DNA from: Clostridiales bacterium
GTDB taxonomy: Bacteria; Bacillota; Clostridia; Oscillospirales; Acutalibacteraceae
Length of the DNA: 11,790 bases
NCBI GenBank assembly: GCA_019422525.1
Contig: JAHZDE010000028.1
Location: 1 to 11,790 of the forward strand
Direction: 5' to 3'
Shown: positions 1 to 5,976 of the stretch, in pieces
Numbering within the stretch: position 1 is the stretch's first letter
Layout of the letters: each line of letters opens with the position of its first letter
Made by a program: the position numbers and the translations under genes
Notes under the pieces: generated by a model
Database searches by the model: none
What the model was told of the DNA's origin: nothing
What the model saw: only the letters and a program-made list of their open reading frames with translations

Positions 1-1590
1 TGCCGCCTGTTCCTCCTGCTGGCGGCGTTGTTCCTCGGCTTCCATTGGGGTAACGATATGGGCGGGGACTTCAAACGCGCCGATGAAGTTCAGATAAATG
101 TCTATCCGCTGGCGGCGGCTGTTCCCGCGCCCCTCGCCCTCATGGACAACCACTTTCTCGATAAACACGTTGAGCATGGGCGTTGTCAATTCGGAAAAGT
201 CGGTATAGCGGCTCACAAGCTCGACAAACTTATCTGTTTTCAGCCTGTCGGCGTTCCAGCTCTCGATTGCTTCCTGCCATTGTGCGATAGCGGCTTCCAG
301 CCCGGTCTGTTCCTCGTCGTATTCGGCAAGCAGACGGGTAAAGTGCTTATCGGGTATCTTGCCTGTGGCGTTGCCCTCGTATAGCTTCTTTACAAGGCCG
401 TCCAGCTCCTTACACCGCCGCTGTGCCTTGCTCACTTTCTGCCGGTACTCCTTGACGGCGTTCTCTTGGTGCTGGTCGGATGCTTCCCGCACACGCTCGA
501 TAAACTCCGCTTCATTGTGCCGCACATACCAGCTCACGCGCTGGATTGCAGCAAGAATGGCGGCTTCCATTTTTGCGGTGGGGATATAGTGCATGGTGCA
601 GTCGCGGGTAAGCTGGCGGTAGCTGGAACACACAAAAGCGTCGTCCAGATACTTGCCTTGCACAAGGCTGCTGCGGTGGGTCAGCTTCGCGCCGCAGTCG
701 GCGCAGTAGAGAAGCCCGGTCAGGCGGTTTGGGGTGTTCTGCCGCTTGGGGGCGCGGCGTTTTGTCCCCATAAGCCGCTGGACGGTGTTCCATGTTTCCT
801 CGTCCACAATGGCGGGTATCTCCCCGTCAAAAATATACTGTTCCTCCGGCGAGGTCTTGCGGGTGCTTTGGGTCTTGTAGTTCTCGCAGACGGTTTTCCC
901 TAAAACCTTGCGCCCTGTGTACTCCGGGCGTTTGAGGATATAGCTGATAGTTGTTGTTGACCATGCGTAGGGGTCTGTGTACTTCGCCGACCGGACGGGT
1001 GCGCCTATCCGCTTCCAATGCTCGGACGGGATAGGGATTTTCTCGGTGCGGAGCGCCCTTGCTATGCTGGCGATACTCTCCCCGGCAACGACGCTGTGGA
1101 AGATACGGCGCACAACGGCGGCGGCTTCCTCGTCGATTACCCATTCGCCCTTGTTCTCCTTGGACGCAAGGTAGCCATAGCTGACGCTGCCGGAGCAGCG
1201 CAAGCCCTTTTCCATTCTCGACTTGAAAACGGTCTTGATTTTCCGGCTGGTGTCGGCAACATACCACTCGTTTATCACATCTCGGAAAATTGACATTATA
1301 TCAAAGCCGTTGGCGGTATCAAGGTTGTCATTCGCCGCAATAAAGCGTACATGGTACTCGTCAAAGGTGCGCTTCAAAAGCCCCACTTCAACAACATCAC
1401 GGCCAATCCTACTTTGGTCTTTGATAATGACCGTAGCCACATTTCCCGCCCGGATTTCTTCCAGCATAGCGTCCAGCCCCGGACGTTTGAAAGTCGTTCC
1501 CCGCACTCCGTCATCGGTGAAGTGCCGGATATTTGTAAAGCCGTTCTTTTGCGCGTAGTCCTCCAAAATGCGCTTTTGGAAAGAGATTTG
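1..1590 (-). pseudogene. Large serine recombinase, TnpX-like, lacking its N-terminus
   Basis: The minus-strand frame is open from 1590 through position 1 and continues off the window, giving about 530 visible residues. It begins abruptly at QISFQKRILEDYA, which matches the end of the first helix of the serine recombinase catalytic domain, then continues with FTDDGVRGTTFKRPGLDAML and the IIKDQSRIGRD motif. Next come the recombinase domain (INEWYVADTSRKI, VSYGYL, WVIDEEAAAVVRRIF), a zinc ribbon (CADC at 694-705, paired cysteines at 598-630), a charged coiled coil, and a DUF4368-like tail (SELTTPMLNVFIEKVVVHE). The roughly 25-35 missing residues would carry the YxRxS catalytic serine. An in-frame TGA sits at 1591-1593 and the first internal ATG is at 1467, so no active enzyme is expected. 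Family members integrate and excise conjugative or mobilizable elements. The recombinase identity is clear; inactivation is inferred from the missing N-terminus. Confidence 0.85.
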
Positions 1591-1591
1591 T

Positions 1592-1628
1592 CAAGGGTGT
1601 TTTCTCAACTAAAACACCCTTGTTTTTT
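1592..1628 (+). terminator. Perfect 12-bp hairpin followed by a T6 run
   Basis: CAAGGGTGTTTT (1592-1603) pairs perfectly with AAAACACCCTTG (1611-1622) around a 7-nt loop, followed by TTTTTT at 1623-1628. The structure reads as a Rho-independent terminator on the plus strand. No plus-strand gene is recognised upstream of it, and on the minus strand, where the aminotransferase ends at 1664, there is no T-run after the stem. It may still slow leftward transcription. Its left arm supplies the stop codon that ends the recombinase remnant, so it marks the junction. Confidence 0.7.
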
Positions 1629-1663
1629 ATAAATAACTATGATGTATAAAACGTTGCACTAAA

Positions 1664-2839
1664 TTATAATATGGTCTTAAGTGCATTTACCAACACATCA
1701 ATATGCTCTTTCTGCAAAATCAACGGAGGCAACAGACGAATTACATGTGAACCCGAGGGAATTACGATAATCCCCGCTTCTTGCAAAGCATTTATGAAGT
1801 GTGCAGCAGGCACAGACAGTTCAATGCCTTTCATAAGGCCCAATCCACGTACCTCTTTGATTACAACTTTTTGGGCAGCCAATTCAGATAACGCCTTATC
1901 CAGATAGAGCGTCATCGCCCTGACGTTTGCTAATATGTCATACTGTTGGTAAAGCTGGAATACAGCAGTAACGGCTGCTGCTGCCAGAGGATTGGAACCG
2001 TAAGTTGTACCATGATCTCCTGCACGCAATACACCGGTCGCTGCCCCTCTGGTTCCAATTGCACCTACCGGAACTCCACATCCCAAAGCCTTTGCCGAAA
2101 CAACAATATCGGGAACAATATCATACAATTGATACGCAAACATATTTCCGCTTCTACCCATGCCACATTGAATTTCATCCGAAACCATCAAAATTTCGTT
2201 CTCATCACAGAGCTTTCGAACTCCTTTGATGAAGTAATCAGTGGCAGGATAAATTCCGCCCTCTCCTTGTACTGTTTCCATGAAAATTGCACAGGTATTG
2301 TCAGTTATCAAACGTTTGACGCTTTCCAGATCATTGAAGTCAGCAAATTTAACATGGGCAAGCATAGGAGCAAAAGGTTCCTGGTAGGCTGCTTTTCCCG
2401 TTACCGATAATGCTCCCATAGATCTACCATGAAAGGATTTCTTCATGGCAATAATCTCTCCATTATGGTTATTATGCTTCAAAAAATGATATTTCTTAGC
2501 AATTTTAATTGCACCTTCAATGGCTTCCGTTCCAGAGTTAGTGAAAAACACCTGCTCCATATCTGATGCCTGATTAAACAGCTTTGCAGCTTCAATTGCC
2601 GGAACATTATAAAAAAGATTAGATGTGTGCAGCAGCTTTTCCATCTGTTCTTGCAGTGCGCGTGTGTAATTCGGATCGTGATATCCCAGGGCACACACAC
2701 CGATTCCAGACCCGAAATCCAGATACCGGTTTCCCTCTGTATCATAAAGGTACATACCTTCTCCATGATCCAAGACAATAGGATAACGGTTATATACAGG
2801 AACAAACTGCTGATTTGCTTGTTCAATATAAGGATTCAT
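1664..2839 (-). CDS. ArgD-like class III PLP aminotransferase
   Basis: The 391-residue product has the normal length of acetylornithine/ornithine-type aminotransferases. Landmarks in order: YLDFGSGIGV (39-48), FFTNSGTEA (98-106; phosphate and PLP contacts), FHGR (136-139), ETVQGEGG (188-195), SDEIQCGMGR (220-229, with Asp221 over the pyridine ring), the PLP lysine Lys250 in SAKALG, HGTTYGSNP (276-284), and substrate-carboxylate Arg368 or its neighbour in VIRLLPPL. The ATG at 2839 is preferred over the upstream in-frame ATG at 2878 because a GGAGGAAAAGGA-type ribosome site lies just ahead of it and the upstream gene ends 1 nt before it. It is the last gene of the leftward operon. There are no arginine genes nearby, so the substrate may not be acetylornithine; 4-aminobutyrate, taurine-like or other omega-amines are alternatives. 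Class III assignment is firm and substrate is open. Confidence 0.88.
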   Translation of the reverse strand: MNPYIEQANQQFVPVYNRYPIVLDHGEGMYLYDTEGNRYLDFGSGIGVCALGYHDPNYTRALQEQMEKLLHTSNLFYNVPAIEAAKLFNQASDMEQVFFTNSGTEAIEGAIKIAKKYHFLKHNNHNGEIIAMKKSFHGRSMGALSVTGKAAYQEPFAPMLAHVKFADFNDLESVKRLITDNTCAIFMETVQGEGGIYPATDYFIKGVRKLCDENEILMVSDEIQCGMGRSGNMFAYQLYDIVPDIVVSAKALGCGVPVGAIGTRGAATGVLRAGDHGTTYGSNPLAAAAVTAVFQLYQQYDILANVRAMTLYLDKALSELAAQKVVIKEVRGLGLMKGIELSVPAAHFINALQEAGIIVIPSGSHVIRLLPPLILQKEHIDVLVNALKTIL

Positions 2840-2840
2840 T

Positions 2841-3113
2841 TCAGTCCTTTTCCTCCACCACTTCAATTTTAAACACATTGATCACATCCACATCTGGACA
2901 ACAGAATACAATGGAGCCATCCGGTTGGCTGGGAAGTTTTCCTCCGTACCGCAGAATGTCAATGTAAGGGAAAGCCACATGCATGGCCATTGGACAGAGA
3001 TTGCCTCTTTCGGTATCAAAGTCAAAGGTGTCTCCAATTTGATGACCACGATGACACCCCATATGACCTTTTTGATCAATTAAACTGATTTTAATTTTAG
3101 GCTTTTTCATCAT
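2841..3113 (-). CDS. TIGR04076-family small cysteine protein
   Basis: The 90-residue product has the pattern I associate with TIGR04076: a basic start, GHMGCHRGHQIGDTF (16-30), a Cys-Pro-Met-Ala segment (LCPMAMHVAFPYI, 39-51), LRYGGKLP (54-61), and a CCPD motif (71-74) before a beta-like VFKIEVVEE tail. Conserved cysteines and histidines suggest metal or thiol chemistry, but no biochemical function is known to me. It has no signal peptide or membrane segment. The start at ATG 3113 (or the next codon, 3110) has a GGAG site inside the last codons of the pyridoxal kinase gene, 4 nt downstream of that gene's stop. It ends 1 nt before the aminotransferase start, so translational coupling is likely. 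A longer in-frame reading to 3179 overlaps the kinase and was not chosen. Confidence 0.75.
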   Translation of the reverse strand: MMKKPKIKISLIDQKGHMGCHRGHQIGDTFDFDTERGNLCPMAMHVAFPYIDILRYGGKLPSQPDGSIVFCCPDVDVINVFKIEVVEEKD

Positions 3114-3117
3114 TGAT

Positions 3118-3936
3118 TTACTCCAAAAATTGTTCAATGGGAATTCCCTTGTATTTATCAGTATCATGCACATTGGCATAAATAATTTTTTCGAGTTGTC
3201 TCATTGCGATTTCTACGCTCTCTAAAAGCAGTCCTGATTTTAAATAATGCCCTACTACAATTGCCATAAAAATATCCCCTGTGCCTGGAAAACGCACCGG
3301 TATTTCATCATAAGGGAGCAAGACACACGAATTTTTCGGAGAGTTTTTTACAACAGTAAACATTCTTCTGTTAATGTTTGCGCTTGTAATCACAACCGAT
3401 TTAGCACCAAGCATATGTAGTCGATTTGCGATTACTTCAATTTCCGCCTCAGAATAGGTGTGTTTAACTGTGTATCCGGATAAAAAACACGCCTCCGTAA
3501 TATTGGGGACAATCACATCTGCAATAGAACACAACCGTTTCATATAAGTGACTGCTTGATCTGTCACACCATTGTATCGTTTTCCGTCATCCCCCATAAT
3601 AGGGTCAACAAAAATCGAAGTACCTGATTTTTGTTGTTCTTTGCAATATTCATATATGAGACATGATTGTTTTTCTGACACAATAAATCCAGTACAGATT
3701 GCGTCGAAAGAAAACATGAGTTTCTTCCATACCAGAAGCGTATTTTCCATATATTCTGTTGTGTCCAAAATATCAAACTGCCCATAATCCAGAGTGTTGG
3801 AAACGAGTGCAGTCAGCAAATTGAAAGTTTCAAATTTCAAGTGAGATAAAACAGGAATCATGACAGATAAGGCGACCTTTCCATACCCCGCCATATCATT
3901 GACCAGTAAAATTCGAGTTTGCTTTTTATCTTCCAT
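3118..3936 (-). CDS. Pyridoxal/pyridoxamine kinase (ribokinase-like fold)
   Basis: The 272-residue product would phosphorylate pyridoxal, pyridoxine or pyridoxamine with ATP in the cytoplasm, feeding the PLP pool. Motifs: LLVNDMAGYGKVALS at the N-terminus, the short TALVSNT substrate segment (42-48), FVDPIMGDDGKRYNG (109-123), PNITEACFLSG (144-154), VVITSAN (181-187), and the anion hole with catalytic base GTGD (218-221, Asp221). Length fits PdxY/PdxK enzymes. ATG 3936 is preferred over ATG 3942 because the GAGGGAG ribosome site (3944-3950) would be only 1 nt from the latter. It sits downstream of two HD genes and upstream of a PLP-dependent aminotransferase, which suggests that the operon makes its own cofactor supply. 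A hydroxymethylpyrimidine kinase is the main alternative, but the motifs favour pyridoxal kinase. Confidence 0.85.
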   Translation of the reverse strand: MEDKKQTRILLVNDMAGYGKVALSVMIPVLSHLKFETFNLLTALVSNTLDYGQFDILDTTEYMENTLLVWKKLMFSFDAICTGFIVSEKQSCLIYEYCKEQQKSGTSIFVDPIMGDDGKRYNGVTDQAVTYMKRLCSIADVIVPNITEACFLSGYTVKHTYSEAEIEVIANRLHMLGAKSVVITSANINRRMFTVVKNSPKNSCVLLPYDEIPVRFPGTGDIFMAIVVGHYLKSGLLLESVEIAMRQLEKIIYANVHDTDKYKGIPIEQFLE

Positions 3937-3948
3937 AGCCATACTCCC

Positions 3949-4452
3949 TCAGTAACTCAAATAACAAAGTCTGCACAGCATTTTTCCTGACTCTGTTTGA
4001 AAAATCTTCTGTAATGTGGTTTCTATTGTGTTCTTTCCCAGATTATCTTCATAAAAATTCACTAAAAAATCCGCTTCCACAAGAATTTGATAGTCAATCC
4101 CGTCTATATTTGTGTAAGTGTGATGATGGCCAACCAAATAGCAGATGCGTTCAATATCTGTTTCTTCAAACTTAAGCTTTTTTAACATTTTTCGAGCATA
4201 TGCAGGACCTTCCTGCTCTTGCAATTTTCCATTACACCTTCCGTATTTTTCTTCTGACGGACGGATTCCGATATCGTGTACCAGTGCTGCACATTCGGCT
4301 AAAAACTGGGTGTGTTCATCCAGCTGTTCCATATGGCCAATCATCTGTGCAAAGCGATGCACCTTTATCAAATGGTGAATACGCTGGGGATCGTTTTGAT
4401 TGAAAGCAATCATTTCTTGCGTTAAAAGATCGATTATTTTTTCCAGATTCAT
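3949..4452 (-). CDS. HD-domain metal-dependent phosphohydrolase (second copy)
   Basis: The 167-residue single-domain HD protein carries the metal-binding set His27 (IHHLIKVHRFA), His59-Asp60 (ALVHDIGI), a His109-111 run (GHHHTY), and Asp128 in LVEADFLVNF. HD proteins of this size hydrolyse phosphate esters or nucleotides; the substrate here is unknown. It resembles the adjacent upstream gene along its full length, including the closing FQTESGK/FQTDGGK motif, so the two look like an old tandem duplication. An AGGAGG site lies ahead of ATG 4452, only 9 nt after the neighbour's stop. The stop is 12 nt before the pyridoxal kinase start. Cytoplasmic, with no signal or membrane segments. Confidence 0.85.
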   Translation of the reverse strand: MNLEKIIDLLTQEMIAFNQNDPQRIHHLIKVHRFAQMIGHMEQLDEHTQFLAECAALVHDIGIRPSEEKYGRCNGKLQEQEGPAYARKMLKKLKFEETDIERICYLVGHHHTYTNIDGIDYQILVEADFLVNFYEDNLGKNTIETTLQKIFQTESGKMLCRLCYLSY

Positions 4453-4461
4453 AAAGTCCTC

Positions 4462-4977
4462 CTATTTCACTTCCTCTTTTAAACAAAGTGCCAACAACTC
4501 TTTCCCTCCATCAGTTTGGAAAAGCCCTTTGATATATTCTGCTTTTTTTCGATCTGGGCGAGTTTCGTAACAGTTTACAATGAGATCTGCTTCTATCAGA
4601 AGCTGTAAAAGTTTGTTTTTGATATCATCGTAATCATGATGGCAGATAACTAAGTCGATAATTCTTGGAATATACGAGGGAATGTAATTTGCTTCTTTTA
4701 AAAAACGAGTGACAAGAAGCGGAACCGCCTGCTTCTGATTATCTTGACTGGCATCCCCGTTATAATGTTCTTTACAATACTTGATTGCAATATCATGTAA
4801 AATCGCGGCTGCTTGTAGTATCTGCTGTTCTTCGACGGGAAGCTTCTCTTGCTCTCCCAATAATTTAGCCAATGCGTAAACCTTAAGGATGTGCTGTGTA
4901 CGCCTGCTATGCCCTTCCTCATAGCACATTGCGTTATACAAGAGATGAGTTTCATCGTTTATCACGTTGACAATCAT
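4462..4977 (-). CDS. HD-domain metal-dependent phosphohydrolase (first copy)
   Basis: This 171-residue HD protein is the first gene of the leftward operon. Metal ligands: His29 (TQHILKVYALA), His61-Asp62 (AAILHDIAI), His113-114 (ICHHDYDD) and Asp131 (LIEADLIVNCYE). It aligns with the next gene throughout, and both keep a full ligand set, so neither copy looks dead. The start is not certain: AAAGG directly abuts ATG 4977, which is too close, whereas GTG 4965 has the same AAAGGA about 11 nt upstream and would give an N-terminus the length of its paralogue. The substrate is unknown. Its promoter region is shared with the divergent Crp/Fnr gene and contains that regulator's predicted operator. 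Confidence 0.83.
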   Translation of the reverse strand: MIVNVINDETHLLYNAMCYEEGHSRRTQHILKVYALAKLLGEQEKLPVEEQQILQAAAILHDIAIKYCKEHYNGDASQDNQKQAVPLLVTRFLKEANYIPSYIPRIIDLVICHHDYDDIKNKLLQLLIEADLIVNCYETRPDRKKAEYIKGLFQTDGGKELLALCLKEEVK

Positions 4978-5004
4978 CCTTTCATGAAAAGATTGTAATA
5001 TCTC

Positions 5005-5017
5005 TTTATAGAATATA
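5005..5017 (-). promoter_or_regulatory. Candidate -10 boxes for the leftward operon
   Basis: On the minus strand TATATT (5017-5012) and TATAAA (5010-5005) are two possible -10 boxes. Neither has a good -35 at 17 bp, which fits an activator-dependent promoter. The GTTGC-N4-GCAAC site is centred at 5044.5, about 40 bp (for the first box) or 47 bp (for the second) upstream of the implied start, close to the class II position used by Crp/Fnr proteins. Activation is inferred from spacing only. Confidence 0.4.
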
Positions 5018-5036
5018 ACATTACAAACGAGTCTTG

Positions 5037-5052
5037 CGTTGCGCTTGCAACA
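5037..5052. promoter_or_regulatory. Predicted Crp/Fnr operator between the divergent genes
   Basis: CGTTGC-GCTT-GCAACA is a near-perfect dyad (only the outermost pair fails). Over 18 bp it shares 14 positions with the site upstream of asrA (5888-5905). The 16-bp size with two 5-6 bp half-sites fits the Crp/Fnr superfamily, though the half-site is neither TGTGA (CRP) nor TTGAT (FNR). It overlaps the -35 box of the regulator's promoter, which suggests autorepression. Confidence 0.65.
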
Positions 5053-5073
5053 TATAATTCAAAATGCTATACT
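5045..5073 (+). promoter_or_regulatory. Sigma-A-type promoter of the Crp/Fnr gene
   Basis: TTGCAA (5045-5050), a 17-bp spacer, and TATACT (5068-5073) preceded by TG (extended -10) form a strong housekeeping promoter. A start near 5080 leaves a short leader with the ribosome site AAAGGAGGG (5084-5092), 5 nt before ATG 5098. The -35 lies inside the predicted operator. Confidence 0.65.
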
Positions 5074-5097
5074 TTAAATTAGGAAAGGAGGGACAGC

Positions 5098-5757
5098 ATG
5101 AGGCTTGATATTGAACAACTAACCTTACTTCCAATTTTCAAAGGCATTCGTGAGGAAGATCTTCCGGCAATGTTGACCTGCCTGGGAAGTTTTCAGAAAA
5201 AATATCAGAAAGATGAAGTTATTTTTTTGGAAAGCAATGAAGTCAGAAATGTTGGTATTATATTGTCTGGAACTGTGCATATGGTCAAGGTGGACTCCGA
5301 AGGCTATCAAACACTTCTTGTTGTAATGAAAAAGAATGAACTATTTGGGGAATCATTTTCCTGCGGAAGTCATTTAGATGCACAGGTCAGCTTTTTGGCC
5401 GCTGCACCCTGTGAAATTTTGTTTTTGCCCTTTCACAAAGTCATCCATTCCTGTAAGATGAGCTGTACCTTCCATCATCGGCTGATTGAGAACATGGTCC
5501 AATTGATTGGAGATAAAAATGTCCAGTTGATGCACAAAATTGAAGTGATTTCCCAAAAGACACTTCGAGAAAAAATATTAGCATACTTACGACAACAGGC
5601 TATGGAGCAGAGCAGCAAACAATTTACAATTCCTTTGGGACGGCTCGAATTGGCTGAATACCTGTGTGCGGATCGTAGTGCAGTGACCAGAGAATTGTCC
5701 TATATGCAGCGAGATGGTTTAATTATTTATGATAAGAACACATTTCAGCTGTTATAA
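5098..5757 (+). CDS. Crp/Fnr-family transcriptional regulator
   Basis: The 219-residue protein has the family's usual length and layout: an N-terminal cyclic-nucleotide-binding-type beta barrel (about 12-115; IILSGTVHMVKVDSEG and ELFGESFSCG are the typical turns), a long dimerisation helix (about 120-160), and a winged helix-turn-helix (TIPLGRLELAEYLCADRSAVTREL, about 177-200) with recognition helix DRSAVTREL. Six cysteines are present (28, 89, 105, 119, 123, 190), but not the N-terminal cluster of FNR, so Fe-S sensing is possible rather than shown. Its signal is unknown; redox state, nitric oxide, haem or a sulfur compound are options. It lies between two operons that both have GTTGC-N4-GCAAC sites, so it is the natural candidate to control asrABC, the leftward operon and itself. 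Confidence 0.9.
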   Translation: MRLDIEQLTLLPIFKGIREEDLPAMLTCLGSFQKKYQKDEVIFLESNEVRNVGIILSGTVHMVKVDSEGYQTLLVVMKKNELFGESFSCGSHLDAQVSFLAAAPCEILFLPFHKVIHSCKMSCTFHHRLIENMVQLIGDKNVQLMHKIEVISQKTLREKILAYLRQQAMEQSSKQFTIPLGRLELAEYLCADRSAVTRELSYMQRDGLIIYDKNTFQLL

Positions 5758-5875
5758 TTAAAAAGCACAGATCTTTATGCTGTAAATAGGAAAAACCTGT
5801 TTGAGAAAATATTGGGGGTTACTCATGTTTTAAAATTCCATAAGGTCCCAACTAGCTCATTGGCACAATCCAATT

Positions 5876-5917
5876 AAAAAAGAATCCATGTTGCGCACGC
5901 AACATGGATTCTTTTTT
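5876..5917 (+). terminator. 42-bp perfect palindrome, terminator-like, ahead of asrA
   Basis: Two 20-bp arms (AAAAAAGAATCC... and ...GGATTCTTTTTT) are exact reverse complements around the dinucleotide CA. The RNA would form a long stem with a T6/A6 pair, readable as a bidirectional Rho-independent terminator. It lies 119 bp after the regulator stop and can isolate asr from read-through. Its centre is also the predicted operator. The 5758-5875 stretch before it holds nothing that I recognise. Confidence 0.75.
5888..5905. promoter_or_regulatory. Predicted Crp/Fnr operator upstream of asrA
   Basis: ATGTTGC-GCAC-GCAACAT is a perfect dyad at the heart of the 42-bp palindrome and matches the site in the regulator's own promoter at 14 of 18 positions. 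It lies 72 bp before the asrA start codon and about 40-50 bp before candidate -10 boxes, a typical location for Crp/Fnr activation. Binding is inferred from the shared sequence. Confidence 0.6.
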
Positions 5918-5934
5918 GTTTATGTTACACTTCG

Positions 5935-5946
5935 TATAGTTATTAT
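5935..5946 (+). promoter_or_regulatory. Candidate -10 boxes of the asr operon
   Basis: TATAGT (5935-5940) and TATTAT (5941-5946) are plausible -10 elements without a convincing -35, which suits an activator-dependent promoter. The operator centre (5896.5) would be about 50 or 56 bp upstream of the implied starts. The strong ribosome site AAGGAGG (5963-5969) sits 7 nt before the asrA ATG. Confidence 0.4.
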
Positions 5947-5976
5947 GAATTCATATGAGCATAAGGAGGAAAATAT

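Noticed and set aside
466..1632. Plus-strand open frames opposite the recombinase
   Set aside because: They are antisense shadows of the recombinase frame; their products have no recognisable motif.
2841..3179. Longer 112-residue reading of the TIGR04076 gene
   Set aside because: The extra N-terminus overlaps the pyridoxal kinase coding sequence and has no family similarity, while ATG 3113 has a GGAG site.
5758..5875. Possible riboswitch or small RNA gene after the regulator
   Set aside because: No conserved aptamer-like pattern or promoter was recognisable; only the palindrome that follows is structured.
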